In this document: positions 10,001-18,029 of the stretch, piece by piece | Position numbering within the stretch: the stretch's first letter is position 1 | How the letters are laid out: every line of letters starts with the position of its first letter | DNA from: Burkholderia anthina | Lineage (GTDB): Bacteria; Pseudomonadota; Gammaproteobacteria; Burkholderiales; Burkholderiaceae | DNA: 64,000 nucleotides | NCBI RefSeq assembly: GCF_902498995.1 | Contig: NZ_CABVLY010000011.1 | Span: 124,001-188,000, forward strand | Direction of reading: 5' to 3' | The notes under the pieces: model-generated | The model's input: the letters and a program-made list of their open reading frames with translations, nothing else | What the model was told of the DNA's origin: nothing | The model's database searches: none | Made by a program: the position numbers and the translations under genes

Positions 10001-10097
10001 TGTCCCCGGCGAAGCCGGCGGCCCGGAGGGCAGCGAGAAAATCGCGGTAACGGCTTTCGGGCGGGCTGGCGGGACGGGGCAACGGAGCGATCGACAT
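7041..10097 (-). CDS. ydiJ: FAD/Fe-S D-2-hydroxyacid dehydrogenase, YdiJ type
   Basis: 1018 residues, the same length as Escherichia coli YdiJ and similar to it over the whole length as I recall that sequence. The N-terminal half is an FAD-binding type 4 domain with the PRGGGTGTN-like segment (here ARGGGTGTNGQSLTDG) and GMINTDASGQG. A cysteine cluster CNGNGACYN near residue 572 and a ferredoxin-like CLACKSCAGQCPVK near residue 670 bind iron-sulfur; the C-terminus has the CCG motif region (TGCCGMSGTYGHE) of GlpC/LutA-type proteins. YdiJ-family enzymes oxidise D-2-hydroxyglutarate or related D-2-hydroxyacids to 2-oxoacids. A LysR gene is divergent. Substrate here is inferred from the family. 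Confidence 0.92.
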   Translation of the reverse strand: MSIAPLPRPASPPESRYRDFLAALRAAGFAGDIRADHANRTVQATDNSIYQRLPQAVICPAHADDVRLVARLLAEPAHRDVAVAARGGGTGTNGQSLTDGVVVDLSRNMNRILEINVAERWVRVQAGVVKDQLNAALKPHGLFFAPELSTSNRATVGGMINTDASGQGSCTYGKTRDHVLALDFVLMGGEQLHSDALADDELARRCARQDRIGKVYRTARRIADEKAALIDAKFPKLNRCLTGYDLAHLREADGRFNLNSVLCGAEGSLGFVVEARLNVLPIPKYSVLVNVRYASFMDALRDARALLELKPLSIETVDSKVLMLAMKDFVWSSVAEYFPQDDPRPTLGINLIEFSGDDAQDVDARVRAFVDHLRTDTRVERLGHTLASGDDAVKRVYAMRKRAVGLLGNVQGEARPQPFVEDTAVPPENLAAYIAEFRALLDGHGLQYGMFGHVDAGVLHVRPALDMKDPKQAALVRPVSDAVAALTQRHGGLLWGEHGKGVRSEYAPAFFGELYPSLQQLKAAFDPHNQFNPGKIATPPDNTLRLLKIDEVPTRGDHDRQIDERVWQSYGTAMHCNGNGACYNFDPDDAMCPSWKATRERVHSPKGRASLMREWLRLQGQAGVDVVAAARARQPWLSGLATRWRNSRAARNGEADFSHEVYDAMAGCLACKSCAGQCPVKVNVPEFRSRFLELYHQRYLRPVRDYLIGSLEYTMPWMARVPALYNGLMRAGWVRTLLERHVGMVDSPLLSRFDLAAVIRQWRVRPAEPQALAALTDAQRERSVVIVQDTFTRYFDTEQLATLIELAARAGFQVWLAPLAPNGKALHVQGFLRAFEKAAIRNATQLAALARSGVALVGLDPAMTLTYRQEYLKVTRLADVPKVALPQEWLLHALPEAGADAEVGGASYRLLPHCTEKTNAPDSGKQWAQVFARRGLRLQVQATGCCGMSGTYGHEARNLATSKVIYAQSWRAQVDAPEEHGEALATGYSCRSQVKRLSSKQVRHPLQALLDHVRAGQG

Positions 10098-10146
10098 GGG
10101 ATAAACGCGAAAGGTAGGTGGAGCCGGTGCGCCGTCAGGTCAGAAA

Positions 10147-10252
10147 CATGAGTTTTGAGCAAGATTCCATACACGCCGGAAATCCAGTATCTTGCTAATC
10201 CGCACGAGAAACAAACGAATTCTCCCCCGGCAAAACTTGCATAAAACTCATG
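10147..10252. promoter_or_regulatory. Widely spaced inverted repeat in the ydiJ/LysR divergent promoter
   Basis: CATGAGTTTTGAGCAAG (10147-10163) is mirrored by CTTGCATAAAACTCATG (10236-10252), matching at 15 of 17 positions in inverted orientation. A third half-site ATCTTGC lies between them. The right arm contains the ATG start of the LysR gene. This geometry fits a LysR tetramer bound at two separated sites, with autorepression and control of ydiJ. Confidence 0.5.
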
Positions 10253-11140
10253 AATTATCGTCGTCTGACCCCGTCCATGTCGCTGCTGCTCGTGTTCGAG
10301 GCGGCCGCCCGGCACGAGAGCTATACGCGCGCGGCCGATGAGCTGTCGCTGAGCCAGAGCGCGATCAGCCGGCAGGTCCAGACGCTGGAGGATCAGCTCG
10401 GCGTGCCGCTGTTCCGGCGCGAGGGCCGCTCCGTGAAGCTGACGGAGGTCGGGCGCCGCTACTTCATCGAGCTGAGCGGCGCGCTGGGGCGCATCCGCGG
10501 CGCGACGCTGCAGGCCATGTCGCACCACGCCGGGGCCGGCACGCTGCGGCTGGCCACGTTGCCGACCTTCGGCTCGAAATGGCTGCTGCCGCACCTGCAC
10601 GACTTCTACGCCGCCCATCCGGGCGTGACCGTGCACCTGCACTCGCGGATCGGCAGCATCGATTTCCATACCGACGATCTCGACGCGGCCATTACCGTCG
10701 GCGCGGGCGACTGGCCCGGCCTGCACGCGCACCGGCTGTACAACGAGTTCCTGATCGCGATCGCGAGCCCCGACGCGGACGGCGGCCGCGAGGCCGGTCC
10801 GCATGCGCCGGCGTGGGCGGCCGGGCAAACGCTGCTCGGGGTGACGAGCAATCAGCATGCGTGGGCGGAATGGTTCTCGCATTTCGGGCTCGATCATCGC
10901 GAGATGCGGATCGGCCCGAGCTTCGAGCTGACGTCGCACCTGATCCAGGCCGTGCGCGCGGGGATGGGGATCGGCCTCGTGCCGAAGGTGCTGGTGGAAG
11001 ACGAGCTGGGCCGCAACGAGCTCGTGTCGGTCGGCGACGCGATCACGAGCCAGCGCAGCTACTACCTCGTGTATCCGCCGGAAAACGACACGTTGCCGTC
11101 GCTGGCGGCATTCAGGGAATGGCTGCTGAAGTCGTGCTGA
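10250..11140 (+). CDS. LysR-family regulator (GcvA-like)
   Basis: 296 residues. Winged helix-turn-helix at residues about 10-60 (SYTRAADELSLSQSAISRQ), then a two-lobe substrate-binding-protein-like effector domain. The N-terminus resembles the GcvA subgroup. It is transcribed away from the ydiJ-type dehydrogenase with 152 bp between starts, and a long inverted repeat lies in that gap, so it very probably regulates that enzyme gene and itself. Effector unknown, plausibly a D-2-hydroxyacid. Confidence 0.9.
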   Translation: MNYRRLTPSMSLLLVFEAAARHESYTRAADELSLSQSAISRQVQTLEDQLGVPLFRREGRSVKLTEVGRRYFIELSGALGRIRGATLQAMSHHAGAGTLRLATLPTFGSKWLLPHLHDFYAAHPGVTVHLHSRIGSIDFHTDDLDAAITVGAGDWPGLHAHRLYNEFLIAIASPDADGGREAGPHAPAWAAGQTLLGVTSNQHAWAEWFSHFGLDHREMRIGPSFELTSHLIQAVRAGMGIGLVPKVLVEDELGRNELVSVGDAITSQRSYYLVYPPENDTLPSLAAFREWLLKSC

Positions 11141-11183
11141 ATCTCGACAGCGGGCAACGCCGCGGCTGCGCGCCGCCGCGCGG

Positions 11184-12035
11184 TCATGCACGCCATTCGT
11201 CGAGAATCTGCTCGGCAAGGTAGTCGCACGGCGGGCGCGCCGACTGCGCGCTGCGCGCCAGCACGACTTCAAGCTCGCCCAGCGGCGGCAGCCCTTCGTT
11301 CTGCGACAGCTGGACGAGATGCGCGGGAATGCTGCATCGCGCGAGCGGCGCGACGGCAAGGCCGGCCTCGACCATGCTCAGGAGGCCGAGAAAGCTCGGG
11401 CTTTCGTACGACATCCGGTACGGGATGTGCTGCCGGTTCAGCGCCTTGACCGCATGGTCGCGCGCCATGCTGCCGCCGTGCGTGAAGAACGCGACCGGCA
11501 ACGGCCGCTCCTCCCATACGTTGCGTTTCGCCGAGCCCGTCCACACGATCGGCTCGAGCCGAACCCGTTCGCCGGTCACGCCCTTGATGCGCGTGAGGCA
11601 GGCGAGATCGACGGTGTTGTCCTTGAGCATCGGCACGAGCGCGCTGCTCGGCTGGCCGATCACGCGCACTTCCACGCGCGGATGCATCGCGGCGAACTTC
11701 CCCAGCACCTGCGGCAGCAGCGACGAGATGTAGTCGTCGGGCACGCCGATCGTCACGCGGCCGCTGATCTCCGGGCGCACGACCGACGCCCACGCCTCGT
11801 CGCGCATCGCCAGCATCCGGCGGCCGTACTCGGCGAGCATGCGGCCGTCGTCGGTCGCCGTGACGTTGCGCGTATCGCGGATGAACAGCGGCTTGCCGAG
11901 CGCGTCTTCCAGCGCCTTGATCTGCATGCTCACCGCCGACGGCGACCGGTGCACGGCTTGCGCGCCCTGCGCGAACGAACCGGACTCCGTCACGGCCACC
12001 ACCATCGCCAGCACATCGAGATCGAGCTTTTTCAT
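11184..12035 (-). CDS. LysR-family regulator
   Basis: 283 residues. The N-terminal helix-turn-helix (SFAQGAQAVHRSPSAVSMQI, residues about 18-38) and the following effector domain are typical of LysR proteins. It is divergent from a LysE-family exporter 106 bp away, the classical arrangement in which the LysR protein activates the exporter when intracellular amino acid is high (as LysG-LysE). The intergenic DNA is AT-rich and contains ATCTGATCAATCGATTCAG, a possible T-N11-A binding box. It converges on the preceding LysR gene with a 43-bp gap. Confidence 0.9.
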   Translation of the reverse strand: MKKLDLDVLAMVVAVTESGSFAQGAQAVHRSPSAVSMQIKALEDALGKPLFIRDTRNVTATDDGRMLAEYGRRMLAMRDEAWASVVRPEISGRVTIGVPDDYISSLLPQVLGKFAAMHPRVEVRVIGQPSSALVPMLKDNTVDLACLTRIKGVTGERVRLEPIVWTGSAKRNVWEERPLPVAFFTHGGSMARDHAVKALNRQHIPYRMSYESPSFLGLLSMVEAGLAVAPLARCSIPAHLVQLSQNEGLPPLGELEVVLARSAQSARPPCDYLAEQILDEWRA

Positions 12036-12141
12036 TTTCCTCAGAAAATCTGATCAATCGATTCAGTTTATCCCGTTTTACTGGGCACCTCCACGGTCGG
12101 ACAATGAATGCCATCGACGTTCATCGCAGGAAACGACAACC

Positions 12142-12789
12142 ATGCATACCACCGGCTCGCTTTACGGATTTCTGGTCATCGGCGGGATGCTCGCGGTCAC
12201 GCCGGGGCCGAACATGGTCTACGTGATGTCGCGCTCGATCGCGCAGGGGCGCACCGCCGGGCTGATTTCGCTGGCGGGCGTGATGGTGGGCTACCTGTTC
12301 TACATGTTCGGTGCGGCGTTCGGGATCACCACGCTGTTCCTGAGCGTGCCGTACGCGGGCACCGTGCTCGGCGTGGTCGGCGCCGCGTACCTGCTGTACC
12401 TCGCGTGGCAGGCGGTCCGCCCCGGCGGCCGTTCGCCGTTCGAGGTGAAGGCGCTGCCGAGCGAGCAGCCGCTGCGGCTGCTCGCGATGGGCGCGACGAC
12501 CAGCGTGCTCAATCCGAAGCTCGCGATGCTGTTCGTGTCGCTGCTGCCGCAGTTCATCGACTACCGGCAAGGCAGCGTGTTCGGCCAGTCGCTCTTTCTC
12601 GGCTCGCTGCTGATCGCCGCGTTCGCGTCGGCCAACGGGATGGTCGCGATTTGCTCGAGCCGCATCGCGAAGTTCCTGCATGGGCGTCCGACGCTGCTGC
12701 TGGCGCAGCGCTGGGCGATGGGGATGGTGCTGGGCGGCCTCGGTGTGGAGATGCTCGTCGATGCTGCGCGGATGGCGGGCGCGGCGTGA
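12142..12789 (+). CDS. LysE/RhtB-family amino acid exporter
   Basis: 215 residues with about six hydrophobic helices; the N-terminal VTPGPNMVYVMSRS motif is the RhtB/LysE signature. The family exports amino acids or related compounds (homoserine, threonine, lysine) from the cytoplasm across the inner membrane. ATG at 12142 was chosen because it begins directly before the first helix and matches the family length; the frame is open further upstream without a plausible start. The divergent LysR gene is its likely regulator. Confidence 0.9.
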   Translation: MHTTGSLYGFLVIGGMLAVTPGPNMVYVMSRSIAQGRTAGLISLAGVMVGYLFYMFGAAFGITTLFLSVPYAGTVLGVVGAAYLLYLAWQAVRPGGRSPFEVKALPSEQPLRLLAMGATTSVLNPKLAMLFVSLLPQFIDYRQGSVFGQSLFLGSLLIAAFASANGMVAICSSRIAKFLHGRPTLLLAQRWAMGMVLGGLGVEMLVDAARMAGAA

Positions 12790-12968
12790 GGCGCTCCGTG
12801 AGGTGCGTCGTGGGGTGCGGCAGAGCGCGGATGACGTGACGCGCGGGTCGCACTGCCCGTCGCGAAGCACCGCTTTGTCGTGGCCAGCGACACGCATCGC
12901 CGGCCATCGCGTTCACCCGATCATGCAACCGTTCGCGGTCGCATCGCGTCCCGGCCCGTCGTCGCGCA

Positions 12969-14072
12969 TCAAGCGGCCACCGCCTGCTGCTGCGCCTCGA
13001 GTTCGCGCACGAGCGGCAGCACGCGCTTGCCGAAGTACTCGACTTCCTCGATGAAATGCAGGAAACCGGCCAGCACGAGATCGACGCCGATCGCCTTCAG
13101 CGCGACGATCCGCTCGGCGATCTGTTGCGGCGTGCCGATCAGGTTCGTGCGGAACCCGTCGTTGTACTGCACCAGATCCTCGAACGTGGATTTCGCCCAG
13201 TTGCCCTCGCCTTCCGGCGACGCGCTGCCCGCCTGCTTCACCGCATCGCCGAACGCATGCACGGCCTCGACGTGCGCGTGCCGGATGATGTCGTCGAGCA
13301 CGGCCCGCGCCTCTTCCTCGGTGTCGCGCGCGATCACGAACGCGTTGACGCCGATCCGCACGCGATGGTTGTTCGCCGCCGCCTTCGCGCGAATGTCGTC
13401 GATCTGCGCCTTCAGGTTCTCCGGCGTATTGCCGTTCGTGAAGTACCAGTCCGACACGCTCGCCGCGTTGTCGCGCGCCGCGCGCGAGCTGCCGCCCTGG
13501 AAGATCTCCGGATGCGGCTTCTGCACGGGCTTCGGGCTCAGCGTGTAATCGTTGAAGCGGTAGAAGTCGCCCTTGAACGTGAAGTTGTCCTGCGTCCAGA
13601 TGCCCTTGAGCGCCTGGATGAATTCCTTCGAACGCCGATAGCGCTCGTCGTGTTCGAGCCACGGCTCGCCGATCGCGGTGAACTCGCCCTTGAACCAGCC
13701 GCTGACGACGTTGATCGCGATGCGTCCGTTCGAAATATGGTCGATCGTCGCGAGCTGCTTCGCGACCACCGCCGGATGCCACGGCCCCGGCAAGATCGCG
13801 GCGAGCACCTTGAGCTTCGTCGTCGCATGCAGCAGCGCCTGGCTGAACGACACCGACTCGTGCTGGTATTCGGCGCCGTAGCCGGCCGTGAAGCGGATCT
13901 GGCTCAGCGCGTAGTCGAAGCCGGCCGCCTCGGCCGTGCGCGCGAGCTTCTGGTTGTATTCGAGGCTCCAGTCGGTACGCTGCTCGATCGTGCTGACGAC
14001 GAGTCCGCCGCTGACGTTCGGCACCCAGTACGCGAATTTGACGCCGTCGGCCGAAGGTTCTTGAATGCTCAT
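12969..14072 (-). CDS. sfnG: Dimethylsulfone monooxygenase SfnG
   Basis: 367 residues, an LLM-class flavin-dependent monooxygenase. Residues 11-22 (VKFAYWVPNVSG) and long stretches such as RFTAGYGAEYQHES, NVVSGWFKGEF and PEIFQGGSSRAARD match Pseudomonas SfnG as I recall it. The enzyme uses FMNH2 to oxidise dimethylsulfone to methanesulfinate and formaldehyde in sulfur scavenging. The reduced flavin comes from the partner reductase whose gene ends 35 bp upstream in the same operon. A sigma-54 promoter precedes the operon, as expected for sfn genes induced under sulfate limitation. The next enzymes (msuCD) are not in this window. Confidence 0.9.
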   Translation of the reverse strand: MSIQEPSADGVKFAYWVPNVSGGLVVSTIEQRTDWSLEYNQKLARTAEAAGFDYALSQIRFTAGYGAEYQHESVSFSQALLHATTKLKVLAAILPGPWHPAVVAKQLATIDHISNGRIAINVVSGWFKGEFTAIGEPWLEHDERYRRSKEFIQALKGIWTQDNFTFKGDFYRFNDYTLSPKPVQKPHPEIFQGGSSRAARDNAASVSDWYFTNGNTPENLKAQIDDIRAKAAANNHRVRIGVNAFVIARDTEEEARAVLDDIIRHAHVEAVHAFGDAVKQAGSASPEGEGNWAKSTFEDLVQYNDGFRTNLIGTPQQIAERIVALKAIGVDLVLAGFLHFIEEVEYFGKRVLPLVRELEAQQQAVAA

Positions 14073-14107
14073 GACACTATCCTGATCGAAGGAGAAAACG
14101 AAAGGCG

Positions 14108-14668
14108 TTACGCCGCGACGGCGGGCAGCGCGCGCGGGCGCAGTTGCGGCACCGCGCGATCCACGGCGAGCGCGATGCGCGCGCGCAAGGCGGGATTCGC
14201 AATCTCGTAGCGGTCGAAATCGCTTTCGGATGCATACACGCCGATCGGCAGCGTGCGCGCCTGGAAGAAGCTGAACAACGGCCGGAGCTGGTGATCGATC
14301 ACGAGCGCATGACGCTCGCTGCCGCCGGTGGCGGCGAGCAGCACCGGCACATCGATCAGCGACGCGTGATGCACGAGGTCGAACAGGTGCTTGAAGATGC
14401 CGGTGTACGACGCACGATACACGGGGCTCGCGACGACGAGCGCATCGGCCGTCTCGATCGCGCGGATCAGCACCTCGAGATCCGGCGGCACCTGCGTGCG
14501 CGTGAGCGCGCCGGCCAGCCGGTTGCCGATCTCGCCGAGTTCGATCCGCTGCGTGTCGATCGGCAGTGCGTCGCCGAGCGCGCCGACGATTGCGTCGGTC
14601 AGCGCCAGCGTGCGGGACGGCCGTTGCAGGCCGCCCGATATTGCGACTACGTTGATTGCGTTGCTCAT
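14108..14668 (-). CDS. NADPH-dependent FMN reductase (MsuE/SfnE type)
   Basis: 186 residues, flavodoxin-like fold with INVVAISGGLQRPSRTLALT at the N-terminus (FMN phosphate loop) and SPVYRASYTGIFKHLFDL in the middle, the pattern of SsuE/MsuE/SfnE reductases. It supplies FMNH2 to the adjacent monooxygenase SfnG. The start at 14668 gives the family length and lies about 45 nt after the predicted sigma-54 transcription start. Whether it is better named sfnE or msuE cannot be decided from one sequence. Confidence 0.87.
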   Translation of the reverse strand: MSNAINVVAISGGLQRPSRTLALTDAIVGALGDALPIDTQRIELGEIGNRLAGALTRTQVPPDLEVLIRAIETADALVVASPVYRASYTGIFKHLFDLVHHASLIDVPVLLAATGGSERHALVIDHQLRPLFSFFQARTLPIGVYASESDFDRYEIANPALRARIALAVDRAVPQLRPRALPAVAA

Positions 14669-14724
14669 GCCTTGCGTTCCCGTCGTCGAGCCGCGCGTCG
14701 CCGCGCCGATACCGTTTCGGGTTT

Positions 14725-14739
14725 GCAAGGAACGTGCCA
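14725..14739 (-). promoter_or_regulatory. Sigma-54 promoter of the FMN reductase-sfnG operon
   Basis: Minus strand reads TGGCACGTTCCTTGC, an exact match to the consensus TGGCACG-N4-TTGC with GG at 14737-14738 and GC at 14725-14726. It lies about 57 bp before the reductase start codon. Dimethylsulfone genes in Pseudomonas are controlled by the sigma-54 activator SfnR, which agrees with this promoter. Confidence 0.8.
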
Positions 14740-15180
14740 TTTCCCATGCGGGCAGCAGCGCAAAGTAATCTGCATCACGAAATTTCGACCAATCGCCCGC
14801 CTGACGGTGCATCCGGGCCAAATACACGAATCGGGCAAGCGTTCCCGAACGCACATCACATCGATATGCCGCATCGAGATGAACCTGAGCCAACAGCGCT
14901 GCTGATGCGGTGCTGCTCGATCAGCAGCATTGCAGCGCGGCTTGCGCGATCGCGACGGCAGCGCGGCTGCCGCATCGAACGCGATGACGTCGAATTCGAC
15001 GTCATCGCGTCGCTGTCCGGCACCGCTGCATGCTGTGCAGCAATCCCGCTTTGGTTATCGGAAATCGATGTTTCCCGCGCGACGCAAAACGCTGAACACG
15101 CTGCTGATCAGGCAGCAACCGAAACGCGCCGCCCGTCGGCGCGCGTCCGGTCCGTTCGACCGATCCACGCCCTCATCGTC
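14740..15180. other. Non-coding regulatory stretch upstream of the sfn operon
   Basis: No convincing gene. It holds an inverted repeat TGCTGCTCGATCAGCAGCA (14911-14929, 7-bp arms, 5-bp spacer), about 170 bp upstream of the sigma-54 promoter, where an enhancer site for an activator of that class would be expected. A related imperfect repeat (TGCTGATCAGGCAGCA) lies near 15103-15118. Enhancer function is inference. Confidence 0.4.
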
Positions 15181-15554
15181 ATGACATCCCTTATTGCCTC
15201 GTCGCGTCCGGTCAATCTTCATGTCGTCGCGGCGTGCCGGCTCGAAGCGCATGCGTGGTCCGGCAATATCCGCGAGCTGGGGAACATGATTCGTCATGCG
15301 CACCGGTGGCCGCCGCGCGCGTGACGGCGCCGGCGGACCGGGGGCCGGCCGATGAAGCGCTCGAACAGGTGCTGCGCGCGCTGTTCGACGAAGAACACGA
15401 GCATTTGTTCGAGCGGATCGAGGACATCGTGATGCGCGTCGCGTTCGACTTCAGTCACCGCAACCAGATCCAGGCCGCTCGGTTGCTCGGCATCAGCCGC
15501 AATGTGTTGCGGGCGTGGTTGATTCGCGCGAAGGCGATCGCGGCGGTCAAGTAA
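15181..15554 (+). pseudogene. Remnant of a sigma-54-dependent activator (SfnR-like)
   Basis: The first frame gives SRPVNLHVVAA joined almost directly to LEAHAWSGNIRELGNMIRHA. In intact AAA+ activators these two segments (around Walker B and the end of the ATPase domain) are separated by about 70 or more residues, so an internal deletion is indicated; no GAFTGA or Walker A motif is present. After RHAHR the frame is shifted: the other frame continues to a Fis-type helix-turn-helix (RNQIQAARLLGISRNVLRAW) and stops at 15552-15554. The gene is divergent from the intact sigma-54-dependent sfn operon, so the local activator appears lost and any regulation must come from elsewhere. Confidence 0.75.
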
Positions 15555-16236
15555 TCAGGCACGCACGCTGGCGCAATGCGGAGAGCGGCGACGCAGGCTC
15601 GCCGGAATCCGCTTTCGTTGTCGGCTGAGGCCGATCGAGAAAGAGAAGCCGATCCCGCATGGCGCGAAGCACGCCCGGCGGCAAGCAGCGCCCCTGACGC
15701 TCGCCGCACCGTGCACGGCTATTTCGCGACGCCGCCCGACACCCCGCCGAGCAGCGACGTCACCGGCGCAAGCGGATTCGCGGCAGCACCCGCTCCCGCC
15801 CACTACACCGCCCAGCGTGCCGGTCACCGAACCGGGCGGTGTCGACCCGAGCGCCGACAACATGCCGCCGAGCGCGCCAGCCCGCCGCCCACAGCACACC
15901 GCGACCTGTCCGGGCAGGTCGGCCGCCGGGTTCCCGAGGCCCGCATGTTCCGAACAGGGCCGCAGAGCAATCCGCACTTTCCATGCCATTGCCTCGCACG
16001 AACCGGCCTCTCGCCCGCCAGGCAAGCCTCCACGCGTTCGCACGGGGGCTTTCCCGCCGTTCGAGCGGCGTTTTTCGCTCCCATGAGCCCTGCGGTTTTC
16101 GTTACATTCGTGCTACGAATGTCGGGATGTCGCGTAACGCCGACTGTGCGGCGTGCCGTTCCCGGGTCACGCCGCCTGCCATTCACAGTACGTCGCGCGG
16201 CCGTGCCGCCGTCTCACCGTCAGGAAAACCGCTGCC
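15555..16236. other. Gap without a recognisable gene upstream of dhaK
   Basis: Open frames exist on both strands but are compositionally driven. One minus-strand frame is glycine-rich (residues such as GTLGGVVGGSG near 15750-15850) and could be a decayed secreted or collagen-like protein, but start, length and continuity do not support a gene. The last 130 bp probably hold the dhaK promoter and the inverted repeat at 16104-16122. Confidence 0.4.
16104..16122. promoter_or_regulatory. Inverted repeat upstream of dihydroxyacetone kinase gene
   Basis: ACATTCGTGCTACGAATGT has perfect 7-bp arms around a 5-bp centre, about 115 bp before the dhaK start. Candidate operator for an unknown dimeric regulator; no regulator gene is adjacent. 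Confidence 0.4.
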
Positions 16237-17946
16237 ATGAAAAAGCTTGTGAATCGCCCGTCCGATGTCGTGCGCGAAATGCTGGAAGGCATCGCGCGGC
16301 AGTCGCCGCATCTCGCGATCCTCGGCGACGAGCACGTGCTCGTCCGCCAGCCGCTGCCCGATCCGGCACAGCGCCCCGTCGCGATCCTGTCCGGCGGCGG
16401 CAGCGGCCACGAACCCGCGCACGGCGGCTATGTCGGCGAAGGCATGCTGAGCGCGGCCGTCTGCGGCGAAGTCTTCACGTCGCCGTCGACCGACGCGGTG
16501 CTGGCCGCGATCCGCGCGAGCGCCGGCCCGAACGGCGCGCTGCTCGTCGTGAAGAACTACACTGGCGACCGCCTCAATTTCGGGCTGGCCGCCGAACTCG
16601 CACGCGCGGAAGGCATTCCGGTCGAGACGGTGATCGTCGCCGACGACGTATCGCTGCGCGGCCGCGTCGAGCGCGGGCAGCGACGCGGAATCGCCGGCAC
16701 CGTGCTGATCCACAAGCTGGCCGGCGCGGCTGCCGCGCGCGGGCTGTCGCTGGCCCGCGTCGCGGCGATCGCGCGCGACGCGGCGGCCGACCTCGGCACG
16801 ATGGGCGTCGCGCTCGACGGCTGCACGATCCCCGGCGCCGACAAGGCAGGCTTCAGCCTCGCCGATCACGAGATCGAGCTCGGCCTCGGCATCCACGGCG
16901 AGAAAGGCGTCGAACGCACCGCGCCGCAGCCCGCCGACGCGCTCGTCGACACGCTGCTGTCGAGCATCGTCGCCGATCTCGTGCTCGATCGCGGCGAACG
17001 CGTCGCCCTGTTCGTCAACGGCCTCGGCGCGACACCCGACATGGAACTGGCGATCGTGCTGCGCGCCGCGCACGACAACCTGAGCCGGCGCGGCATCGCC
17101 GTCGCGCGTGCGTGGGCCGGCACGTTCCTGTCGGCGCTGAACATGCCCGGGTGCTCGATCTCGTTGCTGCGGCTGAACGAGGAACGGGCCGCGCTGCTCG
17201 ACGCGCCGACGCAGGCACGCGCGTGGCCGGGCGGCGGCGCGGTCAACACGCGGATTCGCGCGGCCGCGGCCGCCGTGCACGAGCAACCGCTGCCGCCGCT
17301 CGATGCGGCCGGCCGCGCGTGGGCGGCGCGGCTGCAACCGGCGCTGCATGCGGTCGCGCAAGCGTTGATCGAGCACGAAGCGACGCTGACCGAACTCGAT
17401 ACGGCTGCCGGCGACGGCGATCTCGGTGCGAGCATGCGGCGCGCCGCGCACGCGATCCTCGACTTGCCGGAAGCCGCTTACGGCACGCCGGCCGGTACGC
17501 TCGCGGCGCTGGGCGCCGCGTTGCGCCGCGCGATCGCGGGCAGTTCGGGGCCGTTCTATGCCACCGCGCTGCTGCGTGCGGCGCGGCGTCTCGGCGAGGC
17601 CGCCGACGTTGCCGAGCCGTCCGCGCGCGACTGGGCCGCCGCGTTTCGCAACGCGGTGGATGCCATCAGCGAACTGGGCGGCGCGCACGCCGGCGACCGC
17701 ACGATGCTCGATGCGCTGGTGCCGGCCGCCGTCGCGTTCGACCGCGCACTCGACGACGACCGCGATCACGCGAGCGCATGGGCGGCGGCCGTCGAAGCCG
17801 CGGAACACGGCGCGCAGCAAACGGCCGGCATGACGCCGCGCGCGGGCCGGGCGAGCTATCTCGGCAAGCGTGCGATCGGCACGCCGGATGGCGGCGCGGT
17901 GGCGGTCGCGTACTGGCTGCGTGCATTGCTGCCGCACGTGCGGTAA
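16237..17946 (+). CDS. dhaK: Dihydroxyacetone kinase, single-chain DhaK-DhaL type (ATP-dependent)
   Basis: 569 residues. The DhaK half (about 1-330) has GGGSGHEPAHGGYVGEGM and the substrate-binding histidine at residue 220 in GLGIHGEKG, the position of the histidine that forms the hemiaminal with dihydroxyacetone in Citrobacter kinase. The DhaL half (about 360-569) has DTAAGDGDLG, the Asp cluster that holds Mg-ATP. The fusion shows direct ATP use rather than the PTS-dependent form. Product is dihydroxyacetone phosphate for glycolysis. It stands alone, followed by a hairpin terminator and a convergent carrier gene. Confidence 0.93.
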   Translation: MKKLVNRPSDVVREMLEGIARQSPHLAILGDEHVLVRQPLPDPAQRPVAILSGGGSGHEPAHGGYVGEGMLSAAVCGEVFTSPSTDAVLAAIRASAGPNGALLVVKNYTGDRLNFGLAAELARAEGIPVETVIVADDVSLRGRVERGQRRGIAGTVLIHKLAGAAAARGLSLARVAAIARDAAADLGTMGVALDGCTIPGADKAGFSLADHEIELGLGIHGEKGVERTAPQPADALVDTLLSSIVADLVLDRGERVALFVNGLGATPDMELAIVLRAAHDNLSRRGIAVARAWAGTFLSALNMPGCSISLLRLNEERAALLDAPTQARAWPGGGAVNTRIRAAAAAVHEQPLPPLDAAGRAWAARLQPALHAVAQALIEHEATLTELDTAAGDGDLGASMRRAAHAILDLPEAAYGTPAGTLAALGAALRRAIAGSSGPFYATALLRAARRLGEAADVAEPSARDWAAAFRNAVDAISELGGAHAGDRTMLDALVPAAVAFDRALDDDRDHASAWAAAVEAAEHGAQQTAGMTPRAGRASYLGKRAIGTPDGGAVAVAYWLRALLPHVR

Positions 17947-17957
17947 GCGGCGCTGCA

Positions 17958-17987
17958 CGGCGGCGCCGGATCGAACCGGCGCCGCCG
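17958..17987. terminator. Hairpin between convergent dhaK and MFS genes
   Basis: CGGCGGCGCCGG, loop ATCGAA, CCGGCGCCGCCG: a perfect 12-bp stem just after the dhaK stop. No strong U tract follows, so it may act as a bidirectional or mRNA-stabilising hairpin. Confidence 0.55.
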
Positions 17988-18029
17988 CATCACTTCAGCG
18001 TCGCGCGCGATGCCGACCGGCGCGACCGC

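Noticed and set aside
15555..16043. Glycine-rich minus-strand frame as a secreted protein gene
   Set aside because: No signal peptide, no start context, and composition changes along the frame; at most a decayed remnant.
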